Assembly (NCBI GenBank): GCA_016874005.1
Contig: VGVQ01000017.1
Coordinates: 1 to 64,000 of the forward strand
DNA length: 64,000 bases
Reading direction: 5' to 3'
From: Gemmatimonadota bacterium
Lineage (GTDB): Bacteria > Gemmatimonadota > Gemmatimonadetes > Gemmatimonadales > GWC2-71-9
Part shown: in pieces, positions 6,870-16,456 of the stretch
How the letters are laid out: the number at the start of each line of letters is the position of its first letter
Numbering within the stretch: position 1 is the stretch's first letter
Program-made: the position numbers and the translations under genes
Notes under the pieces: model-generated
What the model saw: the letters and a program-made list of their open reading frames with translations, nothing else
Told to the model about the DNA's origin: nothing
The model's database searches: none

Positions 6870-9350
6870 ATGAACGGTTACAACTTTACCGATCGGGTGC
6901 GCAAAGTCCTCCAGATGGCGCGGGAGGAGGCGGCTCGTCTCCACCACGAGTACGTCGGGACCGAGCACATCCTCCTCGGGCTGATCCGCGAGGGGGAAGG
7001 CGTCGCGGCCGCGGTGCTGACCAACCTGAGCGTCGACCTCGAGGAGATTCAGCAGAAGATCGAGGAGACGGTCAAGAAGGGGAAGGCAACCTCGGCGCCG
7101 GGGCCGGATTTGCCCTACACCTCGCGGGCGAAGAAGGTGCTCGAGTTGGCGATGACCGAGGCTCGCGAGCTGAACCACTCGTATGTCGGGACCGAGCACC
7201 TATTGCTCGGGCTCCTCCGAGAGGAGAAGGGCATCGCGGCGCAGGTGCTGACCGATGCCGGCGTCACCCTGGAGCAAGCCCGCGCGGAGACCTTGCGGTT
7301 GCTCGGCAGCGAGATGCCACCGCAGTCCGCCAGCGCCGCGCCGACCACGCCGCCGGCGTCGAGCGGTAGCCCGAAATCGGAAAAGAAGTCGAAGACGCCC
7401 GCCCTCGACCATTTCTGCCGGGATCTCACCCAGCTCGCGGCGGAGGGCCAGCTCGACCCGACCATCGGTCGGCAGAAGGAGATTCAGCGGGTCATGGAAA
7501 TCCTGGCCCGTCGAAAGAAGAACAACCCGGTCCTGATCGGCGAGCCCGGGGTTGGCAAGACGGCCATCGTCGAGGGACTCGCCATCCTGATCGCGACCGG
7601 GCAATGCCCCGACGTCCTCCGGGACAATCGGGTGCTGTCGTTGGACATGGCTGCCGTGATCGCGGGCACCAAATACCGGGGCCAGTTCGAGGAACGGCTC
7701 AAGGCAGTGATGAACGAGATCGCCCAAAACAAGGCGATCATCCTGTTCATCGACGAGCTTCACACCCTGGTGGGAGCCGGCGCCGCCGAGGGCGCGATCG
7801 ACGCGTCCAACATGCTCAAGCCAGCGCTGGCACGCGGCGAACTGCAGTGTGTCGGTGCCTCGACGCTCAACGAGTATCGCAAGTACATCGAGAAGGACGG
7901 AGCCCTGGAGCGACGGTTCCAGGCCGTCATCGTCGATCCGCCCACGGTCGAGGAGACCATCGAGATCCTCAAGGGCCTTCGGAAGAAGTACGAGGACCAC
8001 CACCGGGTGGTGATCCCCGACCTGTCGCTCCAGGCGGCCGCGGAGTTGTCCGAACGGTACATCACGGACCGGTTCCTCCCGGACAAGGCCATCGATGTGA
8101 TCGACGAGGCCGGGGCTCGGGCCCGGCTGGCCAGCCAGGCCCCGCCGCCGGAACTGGCCCAGCTCAAGACGGAGTTGGAGAAGGTCAATCAGGAGAAGGA
8201 AAACGCCGTTCGAGACCAGAATTTCGAGCGAGCCGCTTCGCTCCGCGACTCCGAGCAGGACCTGCAGAACCGGATCCGCCTCAAGCAGGAGGAATGGGAG
8301 CGCGACCGGCAGAGCAAGCGCCCCGTGATCGACGAAGAGGCCATTGGCTTCATCGTGTCGCGGTGGACCGGCATCCCGCTGACCCGCCTTCAGGAAGCGG
8401 AGACCGCCCGGCTGCTCCGGATGGAGGACGAAATCCACAAGTCGGTGGTGGGGCAGGAGGAGGCGATCGCGGCGGTATCGCGAGCGATTCGTCGCTCTCG
8501 CGCGGGCCTCAAGGACCCACGCCGCCCGATCGGTTCGTTCATCTTCTCCGGCCCCACTGGGGTGGGAAAGACCGAGTTGGCCCGATCGCTGGCGCAGTTT
8601 CTCTTCGCCGATCCGTCGGCCCTGATTCGGGTCGACATGTCGGAGTACATGGAGAAGTTCTCGGTGTCGCGTCTGATCGGCGCGCCTCCCGGGTACGTGG
8701 GTTACGAGGACTCGGGCACCTTGACGAAGGCGGTCCGGCGGAAGCCGTACTCGGTCGTGTTGCTGGACGAGATCGAAAAGGCTCACGCCGACGTCTTCAA
8801 CATCCTGTTGCAGGTGCTCGACGAGGGTCATCTCACCGACAATTACGGTCGGATGATCGACTTCAAGAATACCGTCGTGATCATGACGTCCAACGTCGGC
8901 GCCCGGGACATCACCCAGTCGAAGTCGCTCGGCTTTCACCAGACCGGCGCCGGGAAGTCGTTCACCAAGATCGCCGAGACGGTCAAGGAGGAGATCGCCA
9001 AAGTCTTCAACCCCGAATTCCTCAATCGGGTCGATGACGTCATCGTGTTCCACCACCTCGACAAGAGCCACATCGAGAAGATCGTCACCATTCTCCTGAG
9101 AGAACTGGAGAAGCGGGTCGCCAACGAAGTCAAGCTGACCCAGGCCGCCACCGACTTCTTGGTGAACAAGGGATACGACCAGAACTACGGAGCGCGTCCC
9201 TTGAAGCGGGCGATCCAGAAGTACATCGAAGATCCGATGAGCGAACGGCTTTTGGCGGGCGACCTGGCGCGAAACGAGGAGATCGAAGTCGACCTCGCGC
9301 CCGAAGGCGACAAGCTGGTGTTCCGGGCCCTCTCTGGGTCGCATCTGTAG
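6870..9350 (+). CDS. clpC: ATP-dependent Clp protease ATP-binding subunit ClpC
   Basis: Hexameric AAA+ unfoldase that feeds substrates, including arginine-phosphorylated proteins, to ClpP. In 826 residues it shows two N-terminal Clp repeats ([14 protein letters not shown] and [14 protein letters not shown]), AAA-1 with Walker A GEPGVGKT near residue 224, a middle region with a UVR motif ([15 protein letters not shown]), and AAA-2 with Walker [10 protein letters not shown] near residue 560. The middle UVR region marks ClpC rather than ClpA or ClpB. GAGGGTCAG lies just before ATG 6870. No clpP is in the window. It sits directly after mcsA-mcsB, which fits a shared regulon. Confidence 0.97.
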   Translation: MNGYNFTDRVRKVLQMAREEAARLHHEYVGTEHILLGLIREGEGVAAAVLTNLSVDLEEIQQKIEETVKKGKATSAPGPDLPYTSRAKKVLELAMTEARELNHSYVGTEHLLLGLLREEKGIAAQVLTDAGVTLEQARAETLRLLGSEMPPQSASAAPTTPPASSGSPKSEKKSKTPALDHFCRDLTQLAAEGQLDPTIGRQKEIQRVMEILARRKKNNPVLIGEPGVGKTAIVEGLAILIATGQCPDVLRDNRVLSLDMAAVIAGTKYRGQFEERLKAVMNEIAQNKAIILFIDELHTLVGAGAAEGAIDASNMLKPALARGELQCVGASTLNEYRKYIEKDGALERRFQAVIVDPPTVEETIEILKGLRKKYEDHHRVVIPDLSLQAAAELSERYITDRFLPDKAIDVIDEAGARARLASQAPPPELAQLKTELEKVNQEKENAVRDQNFERAASLRDSEQDLQNRIRLKQEEWERDRQSKRPVIDEEAIGFIVSRWTGIPLTRLQEAETARLLRMEDEIHKSVVGQEEAIAAVSRAIRRSRAGLKDPRRPIGSFIFSGPTGVGKTELARSLAQFLFADPSALIRVDMSEYMEKFSVSRLIGAPPGYVGYEDSGTLTKAVRRKPYSVVLLDEIEKAHADVFNILLQVLDEGHLTDNYGRMIDFKNTVVIMTSNVGARDITQSKSLGFHQTGAGKSFTKIAETVKEEIAKVFNPEFLNRVDDVIVFHHLDKSHIEKIVTILLRELEKRVANEVKLTQAATDFLVNKGYDQNYGARPLKRAIQKYIEDPMSERLLAGDLARNEEIEVDLAPEGDKLVFRALSGSHL

Positions 9351-9397
9351 GCGCATTGCGACGGGAGACGGATGTCGGGCATCGGGTCGGTGGTGCG

Positions 9398-11803
9398 ATG
9401 AAACAGGCGTTCGGGTGGTGCGGGCGCGGCCTGCTGGTCGCGGTGGCGGCCCTGTCGGTGGCCGCCCGGGCCAGCTTGGCCCAAGACCAGCCGGCGGCCC
9501 CGCCGCCGGTCGTCGACAGCATCGTGGTCGAAGGAAACAGCCGTCTCAAGACCGACGAGATCATCAGCTTCTCGGGCCTCCAGTTGTTTCAGGTCGCGAA
9601 CTACCGCGCCATTCAGCGAGCCATCACCGGACTCTACCAAACCGGCCAGTTCGACGACGTTCGAATCGAAGGCCGCGACGTCGACAACAACTACATCCTC
9701 GCGATCATCGTCAAGGAGCGCCCGACCCTGCTCCGGTGGAGCCTCAAGGGGGTGGAGCGCCTCGATGAGCCGTCGGTGCGCAAGAAGGTCGCCGTTCTCG
9801 AAGGTCGGCCGATCGATCGGGTCGGTGTCGCTCGGTCGATTGCCGCGATCGATTCGCTCTACAAGAAGAAGGGCTACTACGCCGTCAAGGTCGCCGCGGT
9901 CGAATCGGCCCGGGATTCGAGCAATGCGGTGGACCTCGAGTTCCGGGTCGAGGAAGGTGGCCGAGTCGTCATCAGCCAGGTGATCGTCGAAGGCAACTCC
10001 AAGTTCAAAGCCAAAGACATCGTCAAGGGGATGTCCTCCCGACCCGAGGGATTCTGGTGGTTCCGCAAGGGTGAGTACAACGAGGAGAAAGTCGAAGAGG
10101 ATCTCCGCAACAAGATCCCCCAATGGTATGCCGACCGCGGCCATGTCGACCTGCGGATCTTGGAGGACACCCTGGTGGCCGATACGGCTCCGGGCAAGGC
10201 GATCCTCAAGATCAAGCTCGACGAGGGCCAGCCCTATCGTGTCGGCCGGTTCGAGATCGCGGGCAACCGCCGGTTTTCCACCGACCAGCTGAGCCTGTTC
10301 TTCCCGTTCGGAACCGCCGTCGTGGCCGGGACCGGCGAGGAGATCGCGGTTCCCTTCAGCCGGGCCCAGTGGGAGGCGGCGACCGAGAAGGTTCGAGAAG
10401 TCTACCTCAACAATGGCTACATCCAGTCCTCCGTCGAGCCGACCGAAACCCGACGAACGGGCCCCAATGGCCAACCCATCGTCGACCTGAACTGGCGGAT
10501 CGTGGAGGGACAGCCGGCCACGATCAACAAGATCATCGTGGTGGGGAACGAGGTCACCCACGAACGAGTGATCCGCGAGCAGATCGTTCTGCTGCCGGGG
10601 ATGACCTTCAATCGGGAAATGCTGATTCGGTCGTACCAGAACGTCTCGAATCTCAACTTCTTCGAGCAGCCGATGCCGCCGCCGGACGTCAATCCCGCGG
10701 AAAACGGGGTCGACGTCGATCTGGTCTTCCGGGTCACCGAGAAGAACACCGGCAACATCAACTTCGGCGCGTCCGTCGGACAGGGGGTCGGGGTTGGTGG
10801 CTTCCTCGGGCTGGAGGAGCCCAATCTCTTCGGCAAGGGGAAGCGCGGGCGAGTGCAATGGCAGTTCGGTCGCAACATCAACGACTTCAACCTGAGCTAC
10901 TCGGACCCCGCCATTCGGGACAGCCGGATTTCAGGCACCCTGACCCTGTTCAACAGCCGGCAGCGCTACACCGTCGGCGATCTGGGCCGAATCCGCCGCG
11001 TCGGCGCGAACCTCCAACTCGGGTTCCCCTTCTTCGGCTCGCGGTACACCCGGTTGTTCGGGTCCCTCGGGTTCCAGCGGAACGAATTGACCGATAACCC
11101 GGAAGACATCGCCACCCGGTTCCAGTGCGACGGCTGCAGCCGGACGTCGCTCGGACTCAGCATGGTCCGCGACACCCGAATCGGGCTGCCGTTCCCGATC
11201 GCGGGCACCGCGATCACGGTATCCGGCGAGACCAACGGCGGCGTTCTTGGCGGGAGCGGCCAGTACCAGAAGGTGGACCTCGAGGGCAAGTGGTACACTC
11301 CGCTTGGCCGAGCCGGGGGCGACAACTTCGGCGGCGGCGTGCAATTCACCTTCGGGGTCACCGCCAAGTCCGGGTTCGTCTTCGGAGACGTAGGCCCGTT
11401 CTTCTTCGAGCTGTATTCGTTGGGCGGCGTGCAATTCGGGGTGCCGCTTCGGGGTTACGACGAATTCGCCATTACCCCGCGGGGCTACGACCCCTCGGCG
11501 AGCGGTTCGTCGGTCCGCCCCGAGTCGTTCGGCAAGTCCTACGCGGCCTTCACGATCGAAGCCGGCGCCAGAATCAGCCAGCAGTTCTACGTAAACATCT
11601 TCTCTGATGCGGGCAACGTCTACGCCCGGGCTCGCCAGTACAACCCGACCCGGTTGTTCCGGAGTGTCGGGGCCGGGGTGGCGCTCATTTCCCCGCTGGG
11701 TCCAATCGGTATCGATCTCGGCTACGGCCTGGATCGAACCGATCAGACCGGCAGACCCACGCCCGGTTGGCAGTTACATTTCAGGTTGGGCAATTTCTTC
11801 TAA
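9398..11803 (+). CDS. bamA: Outer membrane protein assembly factor BamA
   Basis: Inserts beta-barrel proteins into the outer membrane. I chose ATG 9398 because it begins a typical signal peptide: a short basic start, a hydrophobic stretch, and cleavage near ARASLAQ at about residue 26. The 801-residue precursor has a series of periplasmic POTRA repeats, recognisable from the recurring VEGNSR, VEGNSK, IAGNRR and VVGNEV starts. A C-terminal barrel of about 350 residues follows. A loop with PLRGYDEF carries the RGY-type signature of lid loop 6. The chaperone gene skp and the lipid A genes follow directly, the conserved bamA-skp-lpxD order. Confidence 0.96.
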   Translation: MKQAFGWCGRGLLVAVAALSVAARASLAQDQPAAPPPVVDSIVVEGNSRLKTDEIISFSGLQLFQVANYRAIQRAITGLYQTGQFDDVRIEGRDVDNNYILAIIVKERPTLLRWSLKGVERLDEPSVRKKVAVLEGRPIDRVGVARSIAAIDSLYKKKGYYAVKVAAVESARDSSNAVDLEFRVEEGGRVVISQVIVEGNSKFKAKDIVKGMSSRPEGFWWFRKGEYNEEKVEEDLRNKIPQWYADRGHVDLRILEDTLVADTAPGKAILKIKLDEGQPYRVGRFEIAGNRRFSTDQLSLFFPFGTAVVAGTGEEIAVPFSRAQWEAATEKVREVYLNNGYIQSSVEPTETRRTGPNGQPIVDLNWRIVEGQPATINKIIVVGNEVTHERVIREQIVLLPGMTFNREMLIRSYQNVSNLNFFEQPMPPPDVNPAENGVDVDLVFRVTEKNTGNINFGASVGQGVGVGGFLGLEEPNLFGKGKRGRVQWQFGRNINDFNLSYSDPAIRDSRISGTLTLFNSRQRYTVGDLGRIRRVGANLQLGFPFFGSRYTRLFGSLGFQRNELTDNPEDIATRFQCDGCSRTSLGLSMVRDTRIGLPFPIAGTAITVSGETNGGVLGGSGQYQKVDLEGKWYTPLGRAGGDNFGGGVQFTFGVTAKSGFVFGDVGPFFFELYSLGGVQFGVPLRGYDEFAITPRGYDPSASGSSVRPESFGKSYAAFTIEAGARISQQFYVNIFSDAGNVYARARQYNPTRLFRSVGAGVALISPLGPIGIDLGYGLDRTDQTGRPTPGWQLHFRLGNFF

Positions 11804-11837
11804 CCCGTAGCTTACGGTCTTTGGCTGGAGGACCCTG

Positions 11838-12419
11838 ATGTCGTTCGTCCGTGGTAGTCTCTCAGTGCTCGTGTTCTCGCTGTCTGCCGGCGCCGGGGCC
11901 GGGGCTTGGGCGCAATCCGGTCAAGCCAGGCCCGCGGCGACCCCAACGCAGACCTCGACCGCCGGCAGCAGGGTCGGGTTCATCAACAGTCAGGCCATCC
12001 TCAAGGGCATGCCGGGCTACGCCCAGGCCGAGAGCTTGTGGACCAAGGAGGCCGAGGGCGCCCAGGCCGAAGCGGTGAAACTCCGGGCCGTGTTCGACAC
12101 CGCGGTAGCCCAGTACCAGCAAAGCCAGGCCATGATGACGCCGTCCAACCGGACCGCCAAGGAGAGACAACTCCAGGCCCAAGGCGATACCCTCCAGGGC
12201 AAGCTCCAGGCGCTCGAGAACAAGGTCCGAGGCAAGGAGCAGGAGTTGCTGACGCCCCTCCAGGAACGCCTCAAGGCCGTCATCGACGGCGTCCGCGCCG
12301 AGGGCAACTTCGCGATGATCATCGACTTGAGTTCCCAGGCGTCGATCAACATCGTGTCGTTCGACAAATCTCTCGACATCACCATGAGAGTGGCGCAGCG
12401 GCTGGCCCAGACCAACTAG
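11838..12419 (+). CDS. skp: OmpH/Skp-family periplasmic chaperone
   Basis: Holdase that carries unfolded outer-membrane proteins through the periplasm to BamA. The 193-residue precursor has a signal peptide (cleavage near GAWAQS, about residue 27). A long helical region follows, rich in Gln, Lys and Glu, with heptad character between about residues 60 and 150. This is the tentacle structure of the Skp trimer. An SD-like CTGGAGGA precedes ATG 11838. lpxD follows two bases after the stop. Confidence 0.9.
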   Translation: MSFVRGSLSVLVFSLSAGAGAGAWAQSGQARPAATPTQTSTAGSRVGFINSQAILKGMPGYAQAESLWTKEAEGAQAEAVKLRAVFDTAVAQYQQSQAMMTPSNRTAKERQLQAQGDTLQGKLQALENKVRGKEQELLTPLQERLKAVIDGVRAEGNFAMIIDLSSQASINIVSFDKSLDITMRVAQRLAQTN

Positions 12420-12421
12420 CG

Positions 12422-13459
12422 ATGCCCGACGCCGCCGTGCCAATGACCGCGGCGGCCATTGCGGCCCTCGTCAACGGCCGTCTCGCCGGCGACGGCTCAC
12501 TCCCAATCACCGCCGCGGGCCCGCTCGATCGGGCCCACGGCGGTGCGCTTTCCTTCCTGACCTCGGCCCGGTATCTCGACGAGTTTACTCGCTCGGCCGC
12601 GGGTGCGGTCCTGGTCCCGGAACAACTGGCGCTGCCGCTGGATGGACCGCGGGTTCGGATCGCGGTCGCCGACCCGAGCGCGGCGATGATGGTCGCGCTG
12701 AGAGCCTTGTTTGCGGAGCCGGCCCCCACCGCAGGCATCGCCTCGACTGCGGTTCTAGGCCGGGGCGTCCGGCTCGGCCGTGAAGTGACCATCGCGGCCT
12801 ACGCCACCATCGGAGACGATTGCGTCCTCGGCGATCGGGTTCGGATCGGCCCGGGAGCCGTGCTGGAGGCAGGGGTCGTCGTCGGTGCGGAATCGGACCT
12901 CGGGGCTCATGTCGTCTGCCACCGTCGGACCAGAATCGGTCAGCGGGCACGGATCAAGGCGGGCGCGGTCCTTGGCGGAACTGGGTTCGGTTACGCCAGC
13001 GATCGCGCCGGGCACCATCTCATCCCACACGTCGGCGGCTGCGTCGTGGGAGATGACGTGCATATCGGCGCCAACACCTGTATCGACCGCGGCAGCCTCG
13101 ACGATACCGAGATCGGAACGGGCTGCCGGATCGACAACCAGGTCCACATCGGACACAATGCCCGATTGGGGAACCGGTGCTTGGTGATGGGCGGCGCGGT
13201 CGTTGCCGGCAGCGCCCGGATCGGCAACGACGTGATCCTGGCCGGCCACAGCGCGGTTGGGGGGCACTTCACCGTGGGCGATCGGGTCCGGGTTGGTGCC
13301 AAATCCGGGGTCATCTCCGAAGTCCCGGCCGGCACCGACGTCAGCGGCTTTCCGGCCCGCCCCCATCGGGAGTTCCTCCGGGCCCAGGCAGCGTTGTATC
13401 GTTTGGTCCCGATCATCGATTCATTGGAAGACATGGTCACGCGGTCAGGAGGCGAATGA
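12422..13459 (+). CDS. lpxD: UDP-3-O-(3-hydroxyacyl)glucosamine N-acyltransferase LpxD
   Basis: Third step of lipid A synthesis: adds the N-linked hydroxyacyl chain from acyl-ACP. The 345-residue protein has the family's N-terminal uridine-binding domain (about residues 1-100), followed by a left-handed beta-helix of hexapeptide repeats. The family signature region reads IDNQVHIGHNARLG and carries the likely catalytic His. A C-terminal helix (about 315-345) ends the protein. It overlaps the next gene by ATGA. Confidence 0.96.
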   Translation: MPDAAVPMTAAAIAALVNGRLAGDGSLPITAAGPLDRAHGGALSFLTSARYLDEFTRSAAGAVLVPEQLALPLDGPRVRIAVADPSAAMMVALRALFAEPAPTAGIASTAVLGRGVRLGREVTIAAYATIGDDCVLGDRVRIGPGAVLEAGVVVGAESDLGAHVVCHRRTRIGQRARIKAGAVLGGTGFGYASDRAGHHLIPHVGGCVVGDDVHIGANTCIDRGSLDDTEIGTGCRIDNQVHIGHNARLGNRCLVMGGAVVAGSARIGNDVILAGHSAVGGHFTVGDRVRVGAKSGVISEVPAGTDVSGFPARPHREFLRAQAALYRLVPIIDSLEDMVTRSGGE

Positions 13460-14727
13460 GCCGACGGACGCTTGCCGGGCCGGTGGCGGTCACCGGAACC
13501 GGCCTCCACACCGGGGCGACCACGACGGTGCGCTGCCTCCCGGCGCCCGCGGCCTCGGGCGTTCGCTTCCGCCGGGTCGACCTCGACGGTCAGCCGGAAT
13601 TCGCGGCGAGCGTCGACCAGGTGGATGCCACCGAACGCCGAACGGCGCTCGGTCGGCACGGCCAGACGGTCGACACGGTCGAACATCTGCTGGCGGCGGT
13701 GACCGCCCTCGAGCTGGACGACCTGCTGATCGAGGTTGACGGCCCCGAGGCGCCGATCCTCGATGGATCGTTCCAGCCCTACTTGGCGGCCCTGGAATCG
13801 GGTGGGATCGCCGAGAATCCTGGCGACCCGACGGTGTTCACGGTGGCGACACCATTCACCCTCACCGTCGGCGAGGCCAGCTATGTGGTCGCGCCCGCCA
13901 AGGCGTTGCGCATCACCGCGACGATCGAGTGGGATCATCCCCTGATCGGCCGACAGGTTGGCACTTTCGACGTGACCCACAAGGCCTTCCGCCAGGAAAT
14001 CGCGGCGGCCCGAACCTTCGGTTTCGCCCATGAAGTCGATGGCCTGCGGGCCAAGGGCCTGCTCAAGGGGGCTACCGTCGAGTCGGCGGTGGTGATGTCC
14101 GAGGATGGGGTGCTGAACGGTCCGCTGCGGTGGGCCGATGAGTTCGTGCGCCACAAGGTCGGCGACATCGTCGGTGACTTGGGTCTCACCGGGGGTCGGC
14201 TTCGGGCCCATGTGATCGCGACCAGGCCGAGCCACGAGGGCAACGTCGCGCTGGCGCGGATGATCGTTCGCTCGGCGTCACGACGAGGCGGACAGGTGCT
14301 CGACATCCGCCGGATTCTCGAGGTTATCCCTCACCGCTACCCGTTCCTTTTGGTGGATCGGATCCTCGAGATCGAGCCGCGCAAGCGAGTTGTCGGGCTC
14401 AAGAACGTCACGATCAACGAGCCATTTTTCCAAGGCCACTTTCCTGACCACCCCATCATGCCGGGCGTGCTGATCGTCGAGTCCATGGCCCAAGTGGGCG
14501 GGATGCTGCTGATGGACGAGTTGGACGGTCCGGGCGAGAAGGTCGTCTACTTCATGTCGCTCGACAACATCAAGTTCCGCCGGCCCGTGGTGCCCGGCGA
14601 CCAGATTCGCCAAGAAGTGGAGATGGTGCAATTGCGAGGCCGGACTTGTCGTCTTCGCGGCCTCGCCTACGTCGACGGCCAGCTCGTCTGCGAGGCCGAT
14701 ATGATGGCGATGGTGGTCGACAAGTGA
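13456..14727 (+). CDS. lpxC/fabZ: Bifunctional LpxC deacetylase / FabZ dehydratase fusion
   Basis: Two enzymes in one 423-residue chain. Residues 1 to about 278 are the zinc-dependent UDP-3-O-acyl-GlcNAc deacetylase, the committed lipid A step. Zinc ligands are H77 (VEHLLAAV), H233 and D237 ([10 protein letters not shown]), and a conserved His follows in RPSHEGN. Residues about 281-423 are a 3-hydroxyacyl-ACP dehydratase with active-site His in [10 protein letters not shown] and Glu in [10 protein letters not shown]. FabZ competes with lipid A enzymes for hydroxyacyl-ACP, so the fusion places both at one branch point. Such fusions are known in the Bacteroidota/Chlorobiota/Gemmatimonadota group. 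Both active sites look intact. Confidence 0.95.
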   Translation: MSRRTLAGPVAVTGTGLHTGATTTVRCLPAPAASGVRFRRVDLDGQPEFAASVDQVDATERRTALGRHGQTVDTVEHLLAAVTALELDDLLIEVDGPEAPILDGSFQPYLAALESGGIAENPGDPTVFTVATPFTLTVGEASYVVAPAKALRITATIEWDHPLIGRQVGTFDVTHKAFRQEIAAARTFGFAHEVDGLRAKGLLKGATVESAVVMSEDGVLNGPLRWADEFVRHKVGDIVGDLGLTGGRLRAHVIATRPSHEGNVALARMIVRSASRRGGQVLDIRRILEVIPHRYPFLLVDRILEIEPRKRVVGLKNVTINEPFFQGHFPDHPIMPGVLIVESMAQVGGMLLMDELDGPGEKVVYFMSLDNIKFRRPVVPGDQIRQEVEMVQLRGRTCRLRGLAYVDGQLVCEADMMAMVVDK

Positions 14728-15503
14728 CCGCCACCTCCGCGATCCATCCGTCGGCGTTGATCGATCCTGGCGCGGTCATCGGCGCCGACGTCGAAATCGG
14801 ACCGTTCGCGATCGTCGGGCCCAACGTCGAGCTCGGGGACGGCTGCCGGATCGGCGCTCGGGCGACGATCGAGCGGAACAGCCGGCTCGGGGCGCGGGTC
14901 CAGGTGGGTGTCGGATCGGTCGTCGGTGGGGATCCGCAGGACCTCAAGTACCGCGGGGAAGAGACCTGGGTGGAAATCGGCACCGAGACGGTGCTCCGGG
15001 AGTATGCGACCGTCAACCGGGGCACGACGGCCTCCGGGCTCACCCGGGTCGGCGCTCGGTGCTTCATCATGAGCTACGTCCACATCGCCCACGACTGCCG
15101 AATCGGCGACCACGTCATCATCGCCAACGGCACCCAACTGGCGGGCCACGTCAGCGTGCATGACCGGGCGACCCTCTCCGGGTTGGTCGCGATTCACCAG
15201 TTCGCCACCATTGGCGCCCTCGCGTTCGTCGGGGGATGCTCGCGAGTCAATCAGGACATCCCACCCTTCGTGAAGGCCGTTGGCAATCCGGTCGAGCTGT
15301 ACGGCCTCAATACCGTCGGACTCCAGCGGGCCGGCCTGACCGAGGAGGTGGTCCGGTCGCTGAAACGGCTCTATCGGCTGTTCTTCAATTCGGATCTCAA
15401 CATCACCCAGGCCGGCGAGCGAGCCCGGGCCGAGCTGCCACCGCTCGACGAGGTCCGCCTCTTCCTCGACTTCGTCGAGCGGTCGAACCGCGGTATCCCC
15501 TAG
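14724..15503 (+). CDS. lpxA: Acyl-ACP--UDP-GlcNAc O-acyltransferase LpxA
   Basis: First lipid A step: moves a 3-hydroxyacyl chain from ACP onto the 3-position of UDP-GlcNAc or a 3-amino analogue. The 259-residue protein is a left-handed beta-helix with a C-terminal helical bundle, the normal family length. The catalytic His sits in YVHIAHDCRIG near residue 122. The start is GTG 14724, overlapping the previous stop as GTGA. The next gene, an oxidoreductase, starts on the last base of the lpxA stop. That context raises the question whether this LpxA uses an amino sugar. Confidence 0.95.
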   Translation: MTATSAIHPSALIDPGAVIGADVEIGPFAIVGPNVELGDGCRIGARATIERNSRLGARVQVGVGSVVGGDPQDLKYRGEETWVEIGTETVLREYATVNRGTTASGLTRVGARCFIMSYVHIAHDCRIGDHVIIANGTQLAGHVSVHDRATLSGLVAIHQFATIGALAFVGGCSRVNQDIPPFVKAVGNPVELYGLNTVGLQRAGLTEEVVRSLKRLYRLFFNSDLNITQAGERARAELPPLDEVRLFLDFVERSNRGIP

Positions 15504-16456
15504 TGACGGGGTTGCTGCCGATCGGGTTGATCGGAGTCGGAGCGTTAGGCCAGCACCATGCCAGGCACCTCGCTCGCTCCGAGGAAGCGGCTCTGGTTGG
15601 GGTGCACGACATCGACACCGACCGGGGTGCTCGGGTCGCCGCCGCGGTCGGGACCCGGTTCTTCCCGGACCTCGACGACCTTCTCAAGCGGGTCGAGGCG
15701 GTCACCGTGGCGGTCCCCACCGCGGCGCATGCCGAGGTCGGCCTTCGGGCCCTCGCTCGGTCCCGGGCCGTGTTGATGGAAAAGCCCCTGGCCGCCTCTC
15801 TTGCCGAAGCCGATGCCTTGCTTGCCGCCGCCTCCGGCAACGGGGTCCCGCTGCAGGTGGGGCACGTCGAGCGGTTCAACCAAGCTATCCGAGCCGCCCG
15901 GCCGTACCTGAGCGAGCCGAGGTATTTCGAGAGCACCCGCCTGGCGCCGTTTCAGCCCCGCGGCACCGATGTCGCCGTGCTGGTCGACTTGATGATCCAC
16001 GACCTCGACCTGGTCTTGCACCTGTCGGGCGGTGCCGAGGTGACCGAGGTGCGGGCGAGCGGGGTGGCGGTCCTGACCCCGCACGTCAACATCGCGAATG
16101 CCCGGGTCGAATTCGCCGGTGGAGCGGTCGCCAACATCACGGCCTCGCGCGCCGCCCGAGACCGGGTCCGCAGGCTCCGGTTGTTCCAGGCAAACGGCTA
16201 CTTCTCGCTCGATCTCGCGGCCGGCACCGGGGTATTCATGCGGCTGCGGTCCTCCCGGCCCTCGACCGCCAATTCACTCGACGACCTCGTCGAGGTCGTT
16301 CAGCTCGAAGCCCCCCCTGGCGATGCGTTAGGCGCCGAGCTGGCGAGCTTCGTCGGTTCTGTCCGCGGGCGGCCGGAACCGATCGTCACCGGACTGGAGG
16401 GGCGCGCGGCGCTGGCCCTGGCGCTTCGGGTCGGCGAAGCCATCGCGGGCGCGTGA
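15503..16456 (+). CDS. Gfo/Idh/MocA-family oxidoreductase in the lipid A operon (GnnA-like position)
   Basis: The 317-residue protein has an N-terminal Rossmann fold (GLIGVGALGQHHARHL), the family's conserved EKPLA lysine motif near residue 93, and a C-terminal Gfo/Idh/MocA domain. Genes of this family between lpxA and lpxB include gnnA of Acidithiobacillus. Its product oxidises the 3-hydroxyl of UDP-GlcNAc so that the aminotransferase GnnB can make UDP-GlcNAc3N for amide-linked lipid A. No aminotransferase gene is present in this operon or elsewhere in the window. Seen: family and position. Inferred: a role on UDP-GlcNAc. The start is GTG 15503, which shares a base with the lpxA stop. Confidence 0.85.
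   Translation: MTGLLPIGLIGVGALGQHHARHLARSEEAALVGVHDIDTDRGARVAAAVGTRFFPDLDDLLKRVEAVTVAVPTAAHAEVGLRALARSRAVLMEKPLAASLAEADALLAAASGNGVPLQVGHVERFNQAIRAARPYLSEPRYFESTRLAPFQPRGTDVAVLVDLMIHDLDLVLHLSGGAEVTEVRASGVAVLTPHVNIANARVEFAGGAVANITASRAARDRVRRLRLFQANGYFSLDLAAGTGVFMRLRSSRPSTANSLDDLVEVVQLEAPPGDALGAELASFVGSVRGRPEPIVTGLEGRAALALALRVGEAIAGA

Noticed and set aside
7200-9356. 718-codon open frame antisense to clpC
   Set aside because: Shadow of the clpC reading frame; no homology or start signal.
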